Assembly: GCF_000282995.1 (NCBI RefSeq)
Contig: NZ_ALEE01000381.1
Location: 1 to 29,820 of the forward strand
From: Melaminivora alkalimesophila
GTDB lineage: Bacteria; Pseudomonadota; Gammaproteobacteria; Burkholderiales; Burkholderiaceae_C
Reading direction: 5' to 3'
DNA: 29,820 nucleotides
The translations under genes and the position numbers were made by a program. Shown here in pieces: positions 19,624-27,453 of this stretch (positions are counted from its first letter, which is position 1; the number at the start of each line of letters is the position of its first letter). Below the pieces are notes generated by a model, which searched no databases, had not been told where the DNA came from, and saw nothing but the letters and a program-made list of their open reading frames with translations.

Positions 19624-19708
19624 GGCCTGATTCCGTAGCGCCAACGGAATAAGCCCGTTATCAATCAACGATTTGAGTGCGGCGTGATGTTCCCATCGCC
19701 CGCTCCAG
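19624..19708 (+). repeat. 85-bp repeat copy B, including attachment site
   Basis: This stretch matches 27,124-27,208 at 74 of 85 positions by eye, at an offset of exactly 7,500 bases. It contains a 7-bp stem ATTCCGT/ACGGAAT (19630-19650), then CGTTATCAATCAACG, and ends in TTCCCATCGCCCGCTCCA (19690-19707), identical to copy A. The upstream part is probably the conserved right end of a family of integrative elements and the last 18 bases the tRNA-Gly att core. Confidence 0.7.
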
Positions 19709-19751
19709 AAATTTCCTTGCAAATCAAAGACTTGCAGAGATTTCTCTCAGT
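19709..19751 (+). repeat. CTTGCAA element-end motif (right copy)
   Basis: The sequence directly after the att core reads AAATTTCCTTGCAAATC, then AAAGACTTGCAGAGATTTC, and ends TCTCAG. Repeated CTTGCA and the trailing ATTTC-CTCAG match the motif at 4685-4713. This is the expected position of the left end of the element that carried the Wadjet operon, next to where its integrase gene would have been. No integrase gene remains. Confidence 0.45.
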
Positions 19752-19920
19752 CTCGGGGATATTTCTGGGATAAACCGCATGGCGTCAGTTGTTTTTGCCA
19801 CCCCACAGACGCACAGCCTGCTCCTTGAGCCCCAGCCCGCCTGACGCGCCCGCCAGCGGCGCATCGACGGGGGCCCGGCACGCATGCAGCGCTGCCACCA
19901 GCTGCAGCTCGTAGCCACCA

Positions 19921-19993
19921 GCACGCACACCGGGCGCTGGAGCCGCCGGCTGGGCGGGGGGGCTGGCCGTGCTTGGCGTGGATACCTGCGCGG
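19921..19993 (+). pseudogene. Fragment of a second DUF3742 gene
   Basis: Translates to THTGRWSRRLGGGAGRAWRG followed by YLRG, closely matching THNRRWSRRLGRGPGRAWRG and YLRR of the intact DUF3742 protein encoded at 3270. Only about 24 codons are preserved, and both sides differ from the intact gene. It is a trace of another conjugative element of the same family on the far side of the stress locus. Confidence 0.75.
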
Positions 19994-20212
19994 TTCAGTC
20001 CGTGGCGTGAGGGCTGGCTGTCCCAGTGATCCCCAGGGGATAGGCCTGCCGCAGGAGGTGCCGGTTATTCCCAGGACGCCTCGGGGCATGGGTCGCGCCG
20101 CCAACGGGCAGTCTCCTGGCGGGCCTGCGCCAGCGGCTCGACCCACTGCTCGCCCCGGTGAATCTGCTCTTCTTCATGTCCGTTCTTCCTGGAAGACGGA
20201 CTCCACCAACCT
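19994..20212. other. Gene-free remnant DNA downstream of jetD
   Basis: No gene recognised. On the minus strand a frame ending near 20,068 reads EQIHRGEQWVEPLAQARQET and looks like a protein tail, but it has no start and I cannot name it. The stretch is probably debris of the same element. Confidence 0.4.
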
Positions 20213-21421
20213 TCAGGTGGCACACCCTACGGGATGCAGGTCAGTGGCCAACGCCGCGCATAGCCATTGGTAGCCGATGCGTTCCTGTTCCAGCCGCAGC
20301 CGTGGCCGGATTCGGTCATTGCGCAGGTCGTCATAGAGAGCGGCCTCCTCGTTGTCCAACCGAGACAAGGGCGACGTATGGCGTTTGTCGAGCGGCTCCT
20401 CGCCCCATTGAAGCACATGGGCCATCAGGGTGGAACGGTCCATGAGGAACGAAGCGGCCAGCGGGAAATACTTGCGCAGGCTGTCCAAAATGGCAAAGCC
20501 ATGGGTATCGATGTCTCCCCAGTAGTGCAGACAGGCGCGATGCAGCCAGTGGGCTCGGGCGAGCGCTGCCCATCCATAGCCCGCACCGAACACGACGATG
20601 GCCCCGGAGACCGGCGGAAACGCCAGGAAATTCACCTCGTTTTCGGTGATGAAAACACGCTGCGCAGGCAAGGTGAGCATGGCGAAGCTGTCCTCATCCA
20701 GGGTGATGTCGGTCAGTCCCGTGCAACCGGGAAGCGCGAGCAGTTGCGGATCGAGCAAGCGCAGGCGGATGCGAACGGGCTTGCTGAGAAAGCCGTAGCG
20801 ACGGGCAAACCCCGCCACCCCGGTCGCAGCGTGGTCGATGGCTTCCTGCGGCAAGGCCAGATCCAGCCACTGAGCCAGCGTGCCGCGATGGGCTTCGATG
20901 AATTTGCTGTCCACTCCCGGCGCATCGACCTGCCGAAGGTAGACGCCAGGGCGCGGATGCGCCTGCACCCAGGCCACCACGGCCAGCAGGCGCGGCCAGT
21001 GTTCGGCCAGCGACAAGGTCTGCAGCGGTGATTTGTGCAGCCACGGCAACAGTGCGGGTTGCGCTTGAGCAGTTTGTTGCCAGAGCGCCTGGAACCGGCG
21101 GGCCTCACTGGTCTTGCCGATCATCGCCAGTGTGTCTTGCAGCGTATCGATCCAGATGGTGTCCGGCAAGCGCTGCCGTCCCTGCACCCGGTGCGTCCAC
21201 TCGCGCCACTCGATGCGCACGCGCGGCATGGCGCTGATCTCCCGCACCCAGTCGCGCACGGCATCGAAACGGTTGCTGAGATCGGCGGCGGACGGAGATT
21301 TCAGCGACAGCCGCAATGGCCAGCCCCGCGCGCCGTCGCCGACCACGGCACGCAGCAGTTCGCCGCGCTGCCACAAGCGTTCGACCTGCGTGCGAAGGTC
21401 GGCGGGCTGGCTCCAGGTCAT
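20213..21421 (-). CDS. jetD: Wadjet JetD, Toprim-type nuclease subunit (DUF3322/DUF2220)
   Basis: Nuclease of the Wadjet anti-plasmid system. It cuts plasmid DNA after the JetABC SMC-like motor has extruded it and identified it as a small circle. It has 402 residues: the N-terminal DUF3322 arm region (about 1-200) and a C-terminal DUF2220 Toprim-like domain. Putative metal ligands are visible as E260 and E262 (FITENEVNF) and D303-x-D305 (YWGDIDTHG), so the active site looks intact. The ATG at 21421-21419 overlaps the jetC stop as ATGA. It is the last gene of jetABCD. The next sequence downstream is mobile-element debris. Confidence 0.93.
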   Translation of the reverse strand: MTWSQPADLRTQVERLWQRGELLRAVVGDGARGWPLRLSLKSPSAADLSNRFDAVRDWVREISAMPRVRIEWREWTHRVQGRQRLPDTIWIDTLQDTLAMIGKTSEARRFQALWQQTAQAQPALLPWLHKSPLQTLSLAEHWPRLLAVVAWVQAHPRPGVYLRQVDAPGVDSKFIEAHRGTLAQWLDLALPQEAIDHAATGVAGFARRYGFLSKPVRIRLRLLDPQLLALPGCTGLTDITLDEDSFAMLTLPAQRVFITENEVNFLAFPPVSGAIVVFGAGYGWAALARAHWLHRACLHYWGDIDTHGFAILDSLRKYFPLAASFLMDRSTLMAHVLQWGEEPLDKRHTSPLSRLDNEEAALYDDLRNDRIRPRLRLEQERIGYQWLCAALATDLHPVGCAT

Positions 21422-24400
21422 GCAACGCCTCTCGTGGCGGCAGCCTTCTGTGCCCGGTATTCCTCAATGCTCAGGCTGCGCAGGCGCGACTCGCGGCCGC
21501 CTTCGTTGTGCACGAAACCGACGCTGGACACATAGGGCTCGATGATGTGGATCTTCTGCAGCGGCGTGATGATCAGCAGTTGCAGGTTGAGCTGGCGAAA
21601 CAGTTCCAGCCCGTACTGGGCCGATTCGTCCGAGCCGCGTCCGAAGGCTTCATCGATCACGACGAAGCGAAACGAGCGCGAGCGCACCGCCCCCCATTCC
21701 AGGCCGAACTGGTAGGCCAGGCTGGCGGCCAGCACGGTATAGGCCAGCTTCTCCTTTTGCCCGCCGGACTTGCCGCCCGAGTCGGAATAGTGTTCGTGCT
21801 CGGCATCGTCTTCGCGCCAGCGCTCGCTGGCGGAAAACAGGAAGCCGTTGCGCACGTCGGTCACCTTCTGCATCCAGCGTCGGTCGATCTCGGCCAGGCC
21901 CTCACGCCCCCGGAAACGGTCGATGATGGCCTTGACCTGCAGGAACTTGGCCTCGGAATACTGTTCGTCTTCCGAGCCACTCAGCGCGCCTTCGGTGCAG
22001 GCACGCAGATCCTGCAGGAAGGCCCGGATCTCCGCATCGGGGCTGGGCTGCGCCAGCAACCGGATGTAGCGTCCGGGGTTGTAGTCGATCACCTGCAAGG
22101 ATTGGTTGATGACATTGACCCGCTCCTTGATCGTTTCCCGCTCGCGCGCGAGTTGGGCGTTGAAGTTGGCGATCTCGTTGATGGTATTGACGTTGAGCAG
22201 TTCCTTGAAACGCGCTTCGAAGCGCGGCAGGTCGTCGTGCTGCAGATCCTTCATCAAGCGCTCGAACTCGGGCAGCGCGGCCAGGCTGATGTCCATCTCG
22301 GCGGTCTCTGCCTTGAAGGTCTCCTTGAAACCGCGCATGGCGTTGATGATGCGTTCGGTCAGGCGTGTCAGACGCTTGTCTTCGGCATCGATGCGCGCCT
22401 GCAAGCCGTTGCGCACGTCCTGTTCGCGGTTGTCGCAGGATTCCACCGAAAGCTGGTGGTCGCCCAGGATTTCGGCGCGCCAGCCTTCAAGCGGTTGCAG
22501 CAACACGTCGTCGAGTGCGGCTTGCGCTTGGATTTCGAGAGCCTGCACATGCTGTGCCTTGGCGGTGTCGTGCTTGTTGCGGATCTCTCCGCGTTTGCCC
22601 TGTGCCTCGCCAAGGTCGCTTTCGATCTTCTGCAGGCGCTCGACGACCTGGGCGAGTTGGTTTTCCAGTTCCCGCAAGGTATCGGAGGCCGCCTTGAGGC
22701 GATCGCGCTCATCGGTCAGCCGAGCAATCTCGCGCGCCGGCGCTTGCCAGTCGATCTCGCTGTAGCGGGTGAAGACTTCGAGCTTGGCCAAGGCCTCCAG
22801 CTGCGCCTGGCATTGCCCGCGCAAGCGCTGCGTGTCGGCAATGCGCAGACCGATGGCGCCCAGCCGCCGCTCCAGGTCCGTGCGCTCGTCACGCAAGGTG
22901 CGCAGCTTGTCGGCGTTGCTCCAGCCCAGCACGTAGCGACTGCGATCGTCGATGCGGCGGCGGTCGTCCTTTTCGTGGCGTCCGCTCGGGTCCTTGATCT
23001 GTCCAGCGCGGGTGATGGCCCGGGTCTCACGGCGGAACTGCTCGGTGTCGTCGCAACAGGCCAGGTCGAAGCGGTGGTGCAGCTCGCGTTCAAGCCAGTC
23101 GTAGTGCGGCGTGTCGGGCTTGATGAGCAGCTTGCGCACCAGCGATTGGGGGTGCAGGTTGAAGGCCTGCGTGGGTCTGCGCGCACGCACGTGGAAGTAC
23201 ACCAGTCGGGCGCCCAGGTGCTGGCGCTCCACCCAATCGGCCACGTCCTTGTAGTGCCCATCTGGCACCAGCAGGGACAGGCCGAAGCCATGCAGCAGGC
23301 GTTCGGCCGCGCCCTCCCAGTCGCGTTCGTCCTCGCGCACCTGGATCAGTTCACCGGCAAAGGGCAGGTCTTCCTCTGCGATGGACAGGGCGGCGCACAA
23401 GGCGTCCCGGATGCGCACCTGGGCCGCATCGATATTGCTCTTGCGGCGCGCAAGGCTGTCGATCTCGTCACTGAGCGCTTTGTGTTCTTCCTGGCCCCGC
23501 CGCAGCGCATAGCCGGCCTCGTTGATCCGCGTATCATGGTCCGCAATGCTTGCGCGCAGCGCTTCGGCGTGTGCTCCGATGGTGGATCTTTGTGCCATGA
23601 AAGCAGCTTCGTCTTCCGGCGCTGCTTCGCCAATGCGCGTCAATAGCGTGGTGTAGGCGTCCGCTTTCTCCTGCCGTCGCTGTTTCTCTGCCTCCTGCTG
23701 CTGAATGGCGGCAGCGAGCTGTTGAAGTCGGTCGCCACCGTTCTCGCGCAGTGCGCCTTCGAGCTTCCCTTGCTCGATCCGGGCGTTGTCTCGCTGCTCT
23801 CCCAGTTGTTTGATGCGGGCATCCCAGTGCGCCGCATCCTGGGTCAACAATTCCAGGCGCCTCTCCAGCAATGCTGCCTTCAAGCCGGCGAAGTATGGGC
23901 GCAGTGCATCGCGTCCTTCGCGCAGCGCCTGGATCTCGGCAGCTATCTGCCCGTGGCGACGGCCATCCTCCACCAGCGGCGTCAACAGCTCGATCTGGCG
24001 CTTGGCCTTGAGTACCGACTGGTGGGCGCGATCGAGGTCATCGAAATGGCCGAGCAGTGCCTCGACTCGGCTGCCCACGTCGAACGGTTCGAGCATGTGG
24101 CTGCGCACGAAGTCGGTCAGGTTGCCAACCGATTTCATGGAAACCGTCTGATGGAACAGTTCCAGCGCCTGCTCGTGCTCGATGCCGAAGCGGCGGCGGA
24201 ACCAGGCGCCGTAGGGCGGGAAGCTGTCGTTCAGTTCGCAGCCCATCGCGCGCAACTTCTTGCGCAGGCCGTTGATGTCGCTGCCGAATCCGGAAAAGTG
24301 CTCGGTGATGGACAGTTCCCGCTCTACAGTCACGAACAAGCGCGCGGGCTGGCCCTGTGGTTCGCGAAACCAGAAGACTTGCGCCAACGTGACCGCCTGG

Positions 24401-24795
24401 CCGTAGCCTTCGTTGCGGAAGACACCCAGGATCACGCTGTAGCTGGTGGTGTCGCGCAGCGCCACCGGGCGAGCGCTGCCGGTGGCTTCGTTGCGTTCGC
24501 TCTTGTAGTGGCCCAGCACGTAGGATCGCAATGATCGCTCACGCGTTTCGGCGCCCGCGGCCTTGTTGTAGGCGATGCGCTGCGCTGGCACCAGCAGCGT
24601 GGTGACGGCATCGACCAGGGTGGATTTGCCCGAACCGATGTCGCCGGTCAGCAGGCTGTTGCGCCCATCGAGTTCATAGCGCCAGACGCGCCGGTCGAAT
24701 GTGCCCCAGTTCAGGACTTCCAGCCGCTGCAGGCGAAAGCCGACGCGGCTGTCGTCGGCCACGAAATCGAGCTGCTGTGGCGAAAAATCGTTCAT
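21418..24795 (-). CDS. jetC: Wadjet JetC, SMC/Rad50-like ATPase
   Basis: Motor subunit of the MukB-like condensin complex of Wadjet. It has 1,125 residues from the ATG at 24795-24793 (MNDFSPQQLDFVADDSRVGF). The frame stays open further upstream inside jetB, but that is not the family start. Walker A is GDIGSGKST (51-59). Long coiled coils rich in E, R, K, Q and A occupy about 280-480 and 620-900 around a central hinge-like region. The ABC signature region SGGKSGGQKEK lies near 1005-1015 and Walker B VVIDEAFGRG has D1048-E1049. All ATPase motifs are present, so the complex should be functional. Start and stop overlap jetB and jetD by ATGA. Confidence 0.95.
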   Translation of the reverse strand: MNDFSPQQLDFVADDSRVGFRLQRLEVLNWGTFDRRVWRYELDGRNSLLTGDIGSGKSTLVDAVTTLLVPAQRIAYNKAAGAETRERSLRSYVLGHYKSERNEATGSARPVALRDTTSYSVILGVFRNEGYGQAVTLAQVFWFREPQGQPARLFVTVERELSITEHFSGFGSDINGLRKKLRAMGCELNDSFPPYGAWFRRRFGIEHEQALELFHQTVSMKSVGNLTDFVRSHMLEPFDVGSRVEALLGHFDDLDRAHQSVLKAKRQIELLTPLVEDGRRHGQIAAEIQALREGRDALRPYFAGLKAALLERRLELLTQDAAHWDARIKQLGEQRDNARIEQGKLEGALRENGGDRLQQLAAAIQQQEAEKQRRQEKADAYTTLLTRIGEAAPEDEAAFMAQRSTIGAHAEALRASIADHDTRINEAGYALRRGQEEHKALSDEIDSLARRKSNIDAAQVRIRDALCAALSIAEEDLPFAGELIQVREDERDWEGAAERLLHGFGLSLLVPDGHYKDVADWVERQHLGARLVYFHVRARRPTQAFNLHPQSLVRKLLIKPDTPHYDWLERELHHRFDLACCDDTEQFRRETRAITRAGQIKDPSGRHEKDDRRRIDDRSRYVLGWSNADKLRTLRDERTDLERRLGAIGLRIADTQRLRGQCQAQLEALAKLEVFTRYSEIDWQAPAREIARLTDERDRLKAASDTLRELENQLAQVVERLQKIESDLGEAQGKRGEIRNKHDTAKAQHVQALEIQAQAALDDVLLQPLEGWRAEILGDHQLSVESCDNREQDVRNGLQARIDAEDKRLTRLTERIINAMRGFKETFKAETAEMDISLAALPEFERLMKDLQHDDLPRFEARFKELLNVNTINEIANFNAQLARERETIKERVNVINQSLQVIDYNPGRYIRLLAQPSPDAEIRAFLQDLRACTEGALSGSEDEQYSEAKFLQVKAIIDRFRGREGLAEIDRRWMQKVTDVRNGFLFSASERWREDDAEHEHYSDSGGKSGGQKEKLAYTVLAASLAYQFGLEWGAVRSRSFRFVVIDEAFGRGSDESAQYGLELFRQLNLQLLIITPLQKIHIIEPYVSSVGFVHNEGGRESRLRSLSIEEYRAQKAAATRGVA

Positions 24796-25466
24796 CGGCC
24801 GGCTTCCTTGTCGCGATCGCCACCTGACAACGCGGTGCGATAACCCTCCAGGCGCGCATCGAAGTCGGCCAGCCACTGCGCATCGACGAACGCCTTGAGG
24901 ATGCGCCGCACCTCGTAGCGGGGTGCCTGCTGACTTGCACCGGCAGCGGGCTTGAGCTTGCGCAGATAGCCCAGTTCCACCACCTTGGTGATGGTCGAAT
25001 CGACCTGGTCGATGAGGCGCGCCTCGTTGGTGCCGTCCGGCAGGAACACGCGCATCAGTTCGGCGATCTCCTCGCGCGACAGCACCAGCCGGGTATCGCC
25101 GCCGCCGGCGTCGGATTCGGCCAGGCGCTTGCGCAGCAAGGCCAGCATCAGGCTGACCGGATAGGACAGCGGCCGTCGTGCGATCAGGCGTGGCAGGCGA
25201 GGTGTGGCGTCCGCATGCTCCGGCTCCGGCTGGCTTTTGAGGAAGGCGTAGCCCTCGGCTTCGTCCAGCACCAGATCCAGCAACAACACCGCCGCCTGCT
25301 CCCGTACACGCGCCTGCAGGTTCAGCAGACTGGCCCATAGGCGCTCGTCGTCCTGGCGGTACAACACGCCTTTGAGCAAATGCACCATCAGTTGCGAGAG
25401 TTCCGCTACCACGGGCGGGCGCGATTCGGCACTGCCTTCTGGATCATCCTGATGCATATCGTTCAT
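24792..25466 (-). CDS. jetB: Wadjet JetB, MukE-like subunit (DUF4194)
   Basis: Accessory winged-helix subunit (kite-like, related to MukE) linking JetA to the JetC motor. It has 224 residues from the ATG at 25466-25464. An internal ATG nine bases later is possible. Recognisable family features are the N-terminal ELSQLMVHLLKGVLYRQDDE, the LPRLIARRPLSYPVSLMLAL segment and the C-terminal VELGYLRKL and YEVRRILKAFVDAQWL stretches, typical of DUF4194. It starts 31 bases after the jetA stop, and its own stop overlaps the jetC start (ATGA), so it is part of one transcript. Confidence 0.92.
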   Translation of the reverse strand: MNDMHQDDPEGSAESRPPVVAELSQLMVHLLKGVLYRQDDERLWASLLNLQARVREQAAVLLLDLVLDEAEGYAFLKSQPEPEHADATPRLPRLIARRPLSYPVSLMLALLRKRLAESDAGGGDTRLVLSREEIAELMRVFLPDGTNEARLIDQVDSTITKVVELGYLRKLKPAAGASQQAPRYEVRRILKAFVDAQWLADFDARLEGYRTALSGGDRDKEAGR

Positions 25467-25497
25467 GGGTCTTTGCTCTGTCCGTCGCAGCTTGCAT

Positions 25498-26973
25498 TCA
25501 GCGCGTAAAGATCACGCGCGGCATTCGCGCCCGCCGTCGTACCGTCGAGCCATCGCTGTCCTGCATGGCCCATTCGACGATCTCCTGCGCATCGTCATCC
25601 ACCGTGGCCCTGAGGCCATCCAGCCCGCGGTTTCCCGCGTGGGCCAGTTCCAGCCAGGTGACCAGTTCGGCCAATCCCTGTTGCAGCGGCTGAGTCTCCA
25701 GCAACGCGCGCAAGCTGATCTGCGACTGTTGCCGCAATGCCTGCCGCAGGGCCTCACGCAAGCGGGCCTTGTCCACGACGTGCTGGTCGAACAGGCGTGC
25801 GGTGTCGATGTCGTCGTCCTCGCCGGATTCAAGTATCAGTTCCGCCAGGCGTGGCTTGGCATGGAGCGCAAACAGGGGGCGTTCCTGCGGCAAGGCGATG
25901 TCCGCGCCCATCTCGTCGAGGAGCATCACTTCGCCGGCCGGTGGCGTGTCGCGCAATGCAAGCGCCTTGATCTCGATGCTGCGCAACAGTTCGAGGATGC
26001 GACGGTTTTCCTGGAAGGCCCGGTCATCCAGGAAGCGGCGCAGTTGCTGCGACAACTGCGCCACCGTGCGTTGGGTATGTTCGCCCGCTTCCAGCCAATC
26101 GTGGTGCACCCGGCGGGTGCGTGGCTCCGGCTTGAGCGCAGCCACGGCGGGCAGGTCGAGGATCTGGTCGAGCCGTGTGGACAGTTCTTCCTGGCGGCGG
26201 CTGGACATCAGGAAATCCCAGAACGCACGGAAGCTGCGCCCCTGGTCGGAATCTCCGATGGCATCGCGCTCGCCCATGACTTCGTCGAGCAAAGCCCCCT
26301 TGCTGCCGTCCCACAACGCGATTTTCTCGCGGACGCTGCGGTCGAGCTGGCGGAAGTTGTGTTCCACCTGGCGGAAATCGCTCAACAGCTCGCGCGCCAG
26401 CTGCTGGAATTGCAGGAAGCGATCCTTAATGGCCGTGTCGTCCATGAGCGGCACGTCACCGGACAGGACGCGGCCGATTTCGGCGTCGATCTCGTTTCGC
26501 TTGCGACGCAGTTCCTCCAGGCGCCTGGCTGGATCGGCCTCGCTTCCGGTGCTGATCTGCTCCAGCAGCGCGAACAAGGTCAGCAGGCGCGATTCCGTGC
26601 CGACGAAAGGCCGCTCGGTCAGCGACGCCAGCCAGGCGATGGCCTTTTCCGTGGCAGGAGTGAGATCGAACTGGGCCTCGTCGGTGCCAGGCTTGTAGAA
26701 CTTGCGCAGCCAGCCCTTGTCCGGCGCGCACCAGTCATTCAGGTATTCGGTTGCAGCTTTTGGATACGCCTCGGCACCGAGCTGTTCGCGCAGGGCAAAC
26801 AACTCGTCTTCCAGCATTTCGGCCAGATTCGCTTCGCTTATCAGCCGCACGTTCGGTGCAACGAATACCCGATACAGGAAGCTTGCCACCAATGGGGCAT
26901 GGGGCGAGGCCAGCAATCGCCATGCGGGATGCCGATCGCGGTATGCAGTGAGGGTGAAGTGGTCGAGCGCCAT
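25498..26973 (-). CDS. jetA: Wadjet JetA, MukF-like kleisin subunit (DUF3375)
   Basis: Kleisin of the JetABC complex, which bridges the JetC heads. It has 491 residues from the ATG at 26973-26971 (MALDHFTLTAYRDRHPAWRL). The N-terminal winged-helix part includes APLVASFLYRVF and ISEANLAEMLEDELFALREQ. A helical middle follows, and the C-terminal portion (PRLAELILESGEDDDIDTAR) is typical of DUF3375. Length is normal. It is the first gene of the operon, with a candidate -10 box just upstream. The operon's four intact subunits in the order A-B-C-D identify type I Wadjet. Confidence 0.93.
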   Translation of the reverse strand: MALDHFTLTAYRDRHPAWRLLASPHAPLVASFLYRVFVAPNVRLISEANLAEMLEDELFALREQLGAEAYPKAATEYLNDWCAPDKGWLRKFYKPGTDEAQFDLTPATEKAIAWLASLTERPFVGTESRLLTLFALLEQISTGSEADPARRLEELRRKRNEIDAEIGRVLSGDVPLMDDTAIKDRFLQFQQLARELLSDFRQVEHNFRQLDRSVREKIALWDGSKGALLDEVMGERDAIGDSDQGRSFRAFWDFLMSSRRQEELSTRLDQILDLPAVAALKPEPRTRRVHHDWLEAGEHTQRTVAQLSQQLRRFLDDRAFQENRRILELLRSIEIKALALRDTPPAGEVMLLDEMGADIALPQERPLFALHAKPRLAELILESGEDDDIDTARLFDQHVVDKARLREALRQALRQQSQISLRALLETQPLQQGLAELVTWLELAHAGNRGLDGLRATVDDDAQEIVEWAMQDSDGSTVRRRARMPRVIFTR

Positions 26974-26993
26974 GATGGGCTGCCTGTTCGGGC

Positions 26994-26999
26994 CTTATA
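26994..26999 (-). promoter_or_regulatory. Candidate -10 box for jetABCD
   Basis: On the minus strand TATAAG, preceded by TG, lies 21 bases upstream of the jetA start. The best -35 at normal spacing (TTCGTT) is poor. No operator-like repeat was seen between this and the repeat at 27,124. Confidence 0.4.
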
Positions 27000-27123
27000 C
27001 ACTAAACGATAGATAGAACGAAACGCGTCTGTCTGGGGTGCGCGTTGATGACGGGTTGTGGATGTCAGCAGACCAATGCGGACAGAATCCGTGTGCCGAC
27101 TCGGCACGCCCGGCACACAATCC

Positions 27124-27208
27124 GGTCCGATTCCGTGGCGCCAACGGAACAAGTCCGTTACCAATCAACGATCCGAGTGCGGCGTGCTGTTCCCATTGCC
27201 CGCTCCGG
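27124..27208 (+). repeat. 85-bp repeat copy C, outermost degenerate attachment site
   Basis: Matches copy B across its length with 11 differences and ends in TTCCCATTGCCCGCTCCG (27190-27207), two changes from the core of copies A and B. The stem TTCCGT/ACGGAA is kept. The flank after it (TCCCCGCAGGGAACGCCTTG) resembles that after copy A. This is probably the oldest junction, separating island DNA on the left from the chromosome on the right. Confidence 0.65.
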
Positions 27209-27453
27209 CCTCCCCGCAGGGAACGCCTTGAGGATGGCCTTCAGGCCTTGCGCTGCGGAGGGCCGCTGGACCTCCTCTTCAGGCCTCGTCCAAGGCCTTC
27301 TCCTACACCCCCCTAGCCTCACCACCGACCCCGACGCCAGGTTCGGCTTCCAGAATGCACCGCAAGGAAAGCAGTGCCTGGCCGTTGCGCCTTCCCCCTC
27401 CTGCTTTCGTTTCCGCCCAGCCGTCCACGGCGGCCCTCGACAGGAGAAGAAGA
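27209..27453. other. Non-coding region ahead of the amine oxidase operon
   Basis: No gene is recognised. It is GC-rich, with repeated AGGCCTT units (around 27,240 and 27,290), and probably contains the oxidase promoter, though no clear -35/-10 pair was found. A frame open from 27,355 is upstream extension of the oxidase, not a separate gene. Confidence 0.4.

Noticed and set aside
21316..23646. A 776-residue open frame antisense to jetC
   Set aside because: It is a GC-rich shadow of the well-supported jetC gene, with no recognisable domain.
21418..25338. JetC as a 1,306-residue protein starting at 25,338
   Set aside because: The extra 180 residues overlap jetB in another frame and do not look like JetC. 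The ATG at 24,795 gives the family N-terminus with ATGA coupling.
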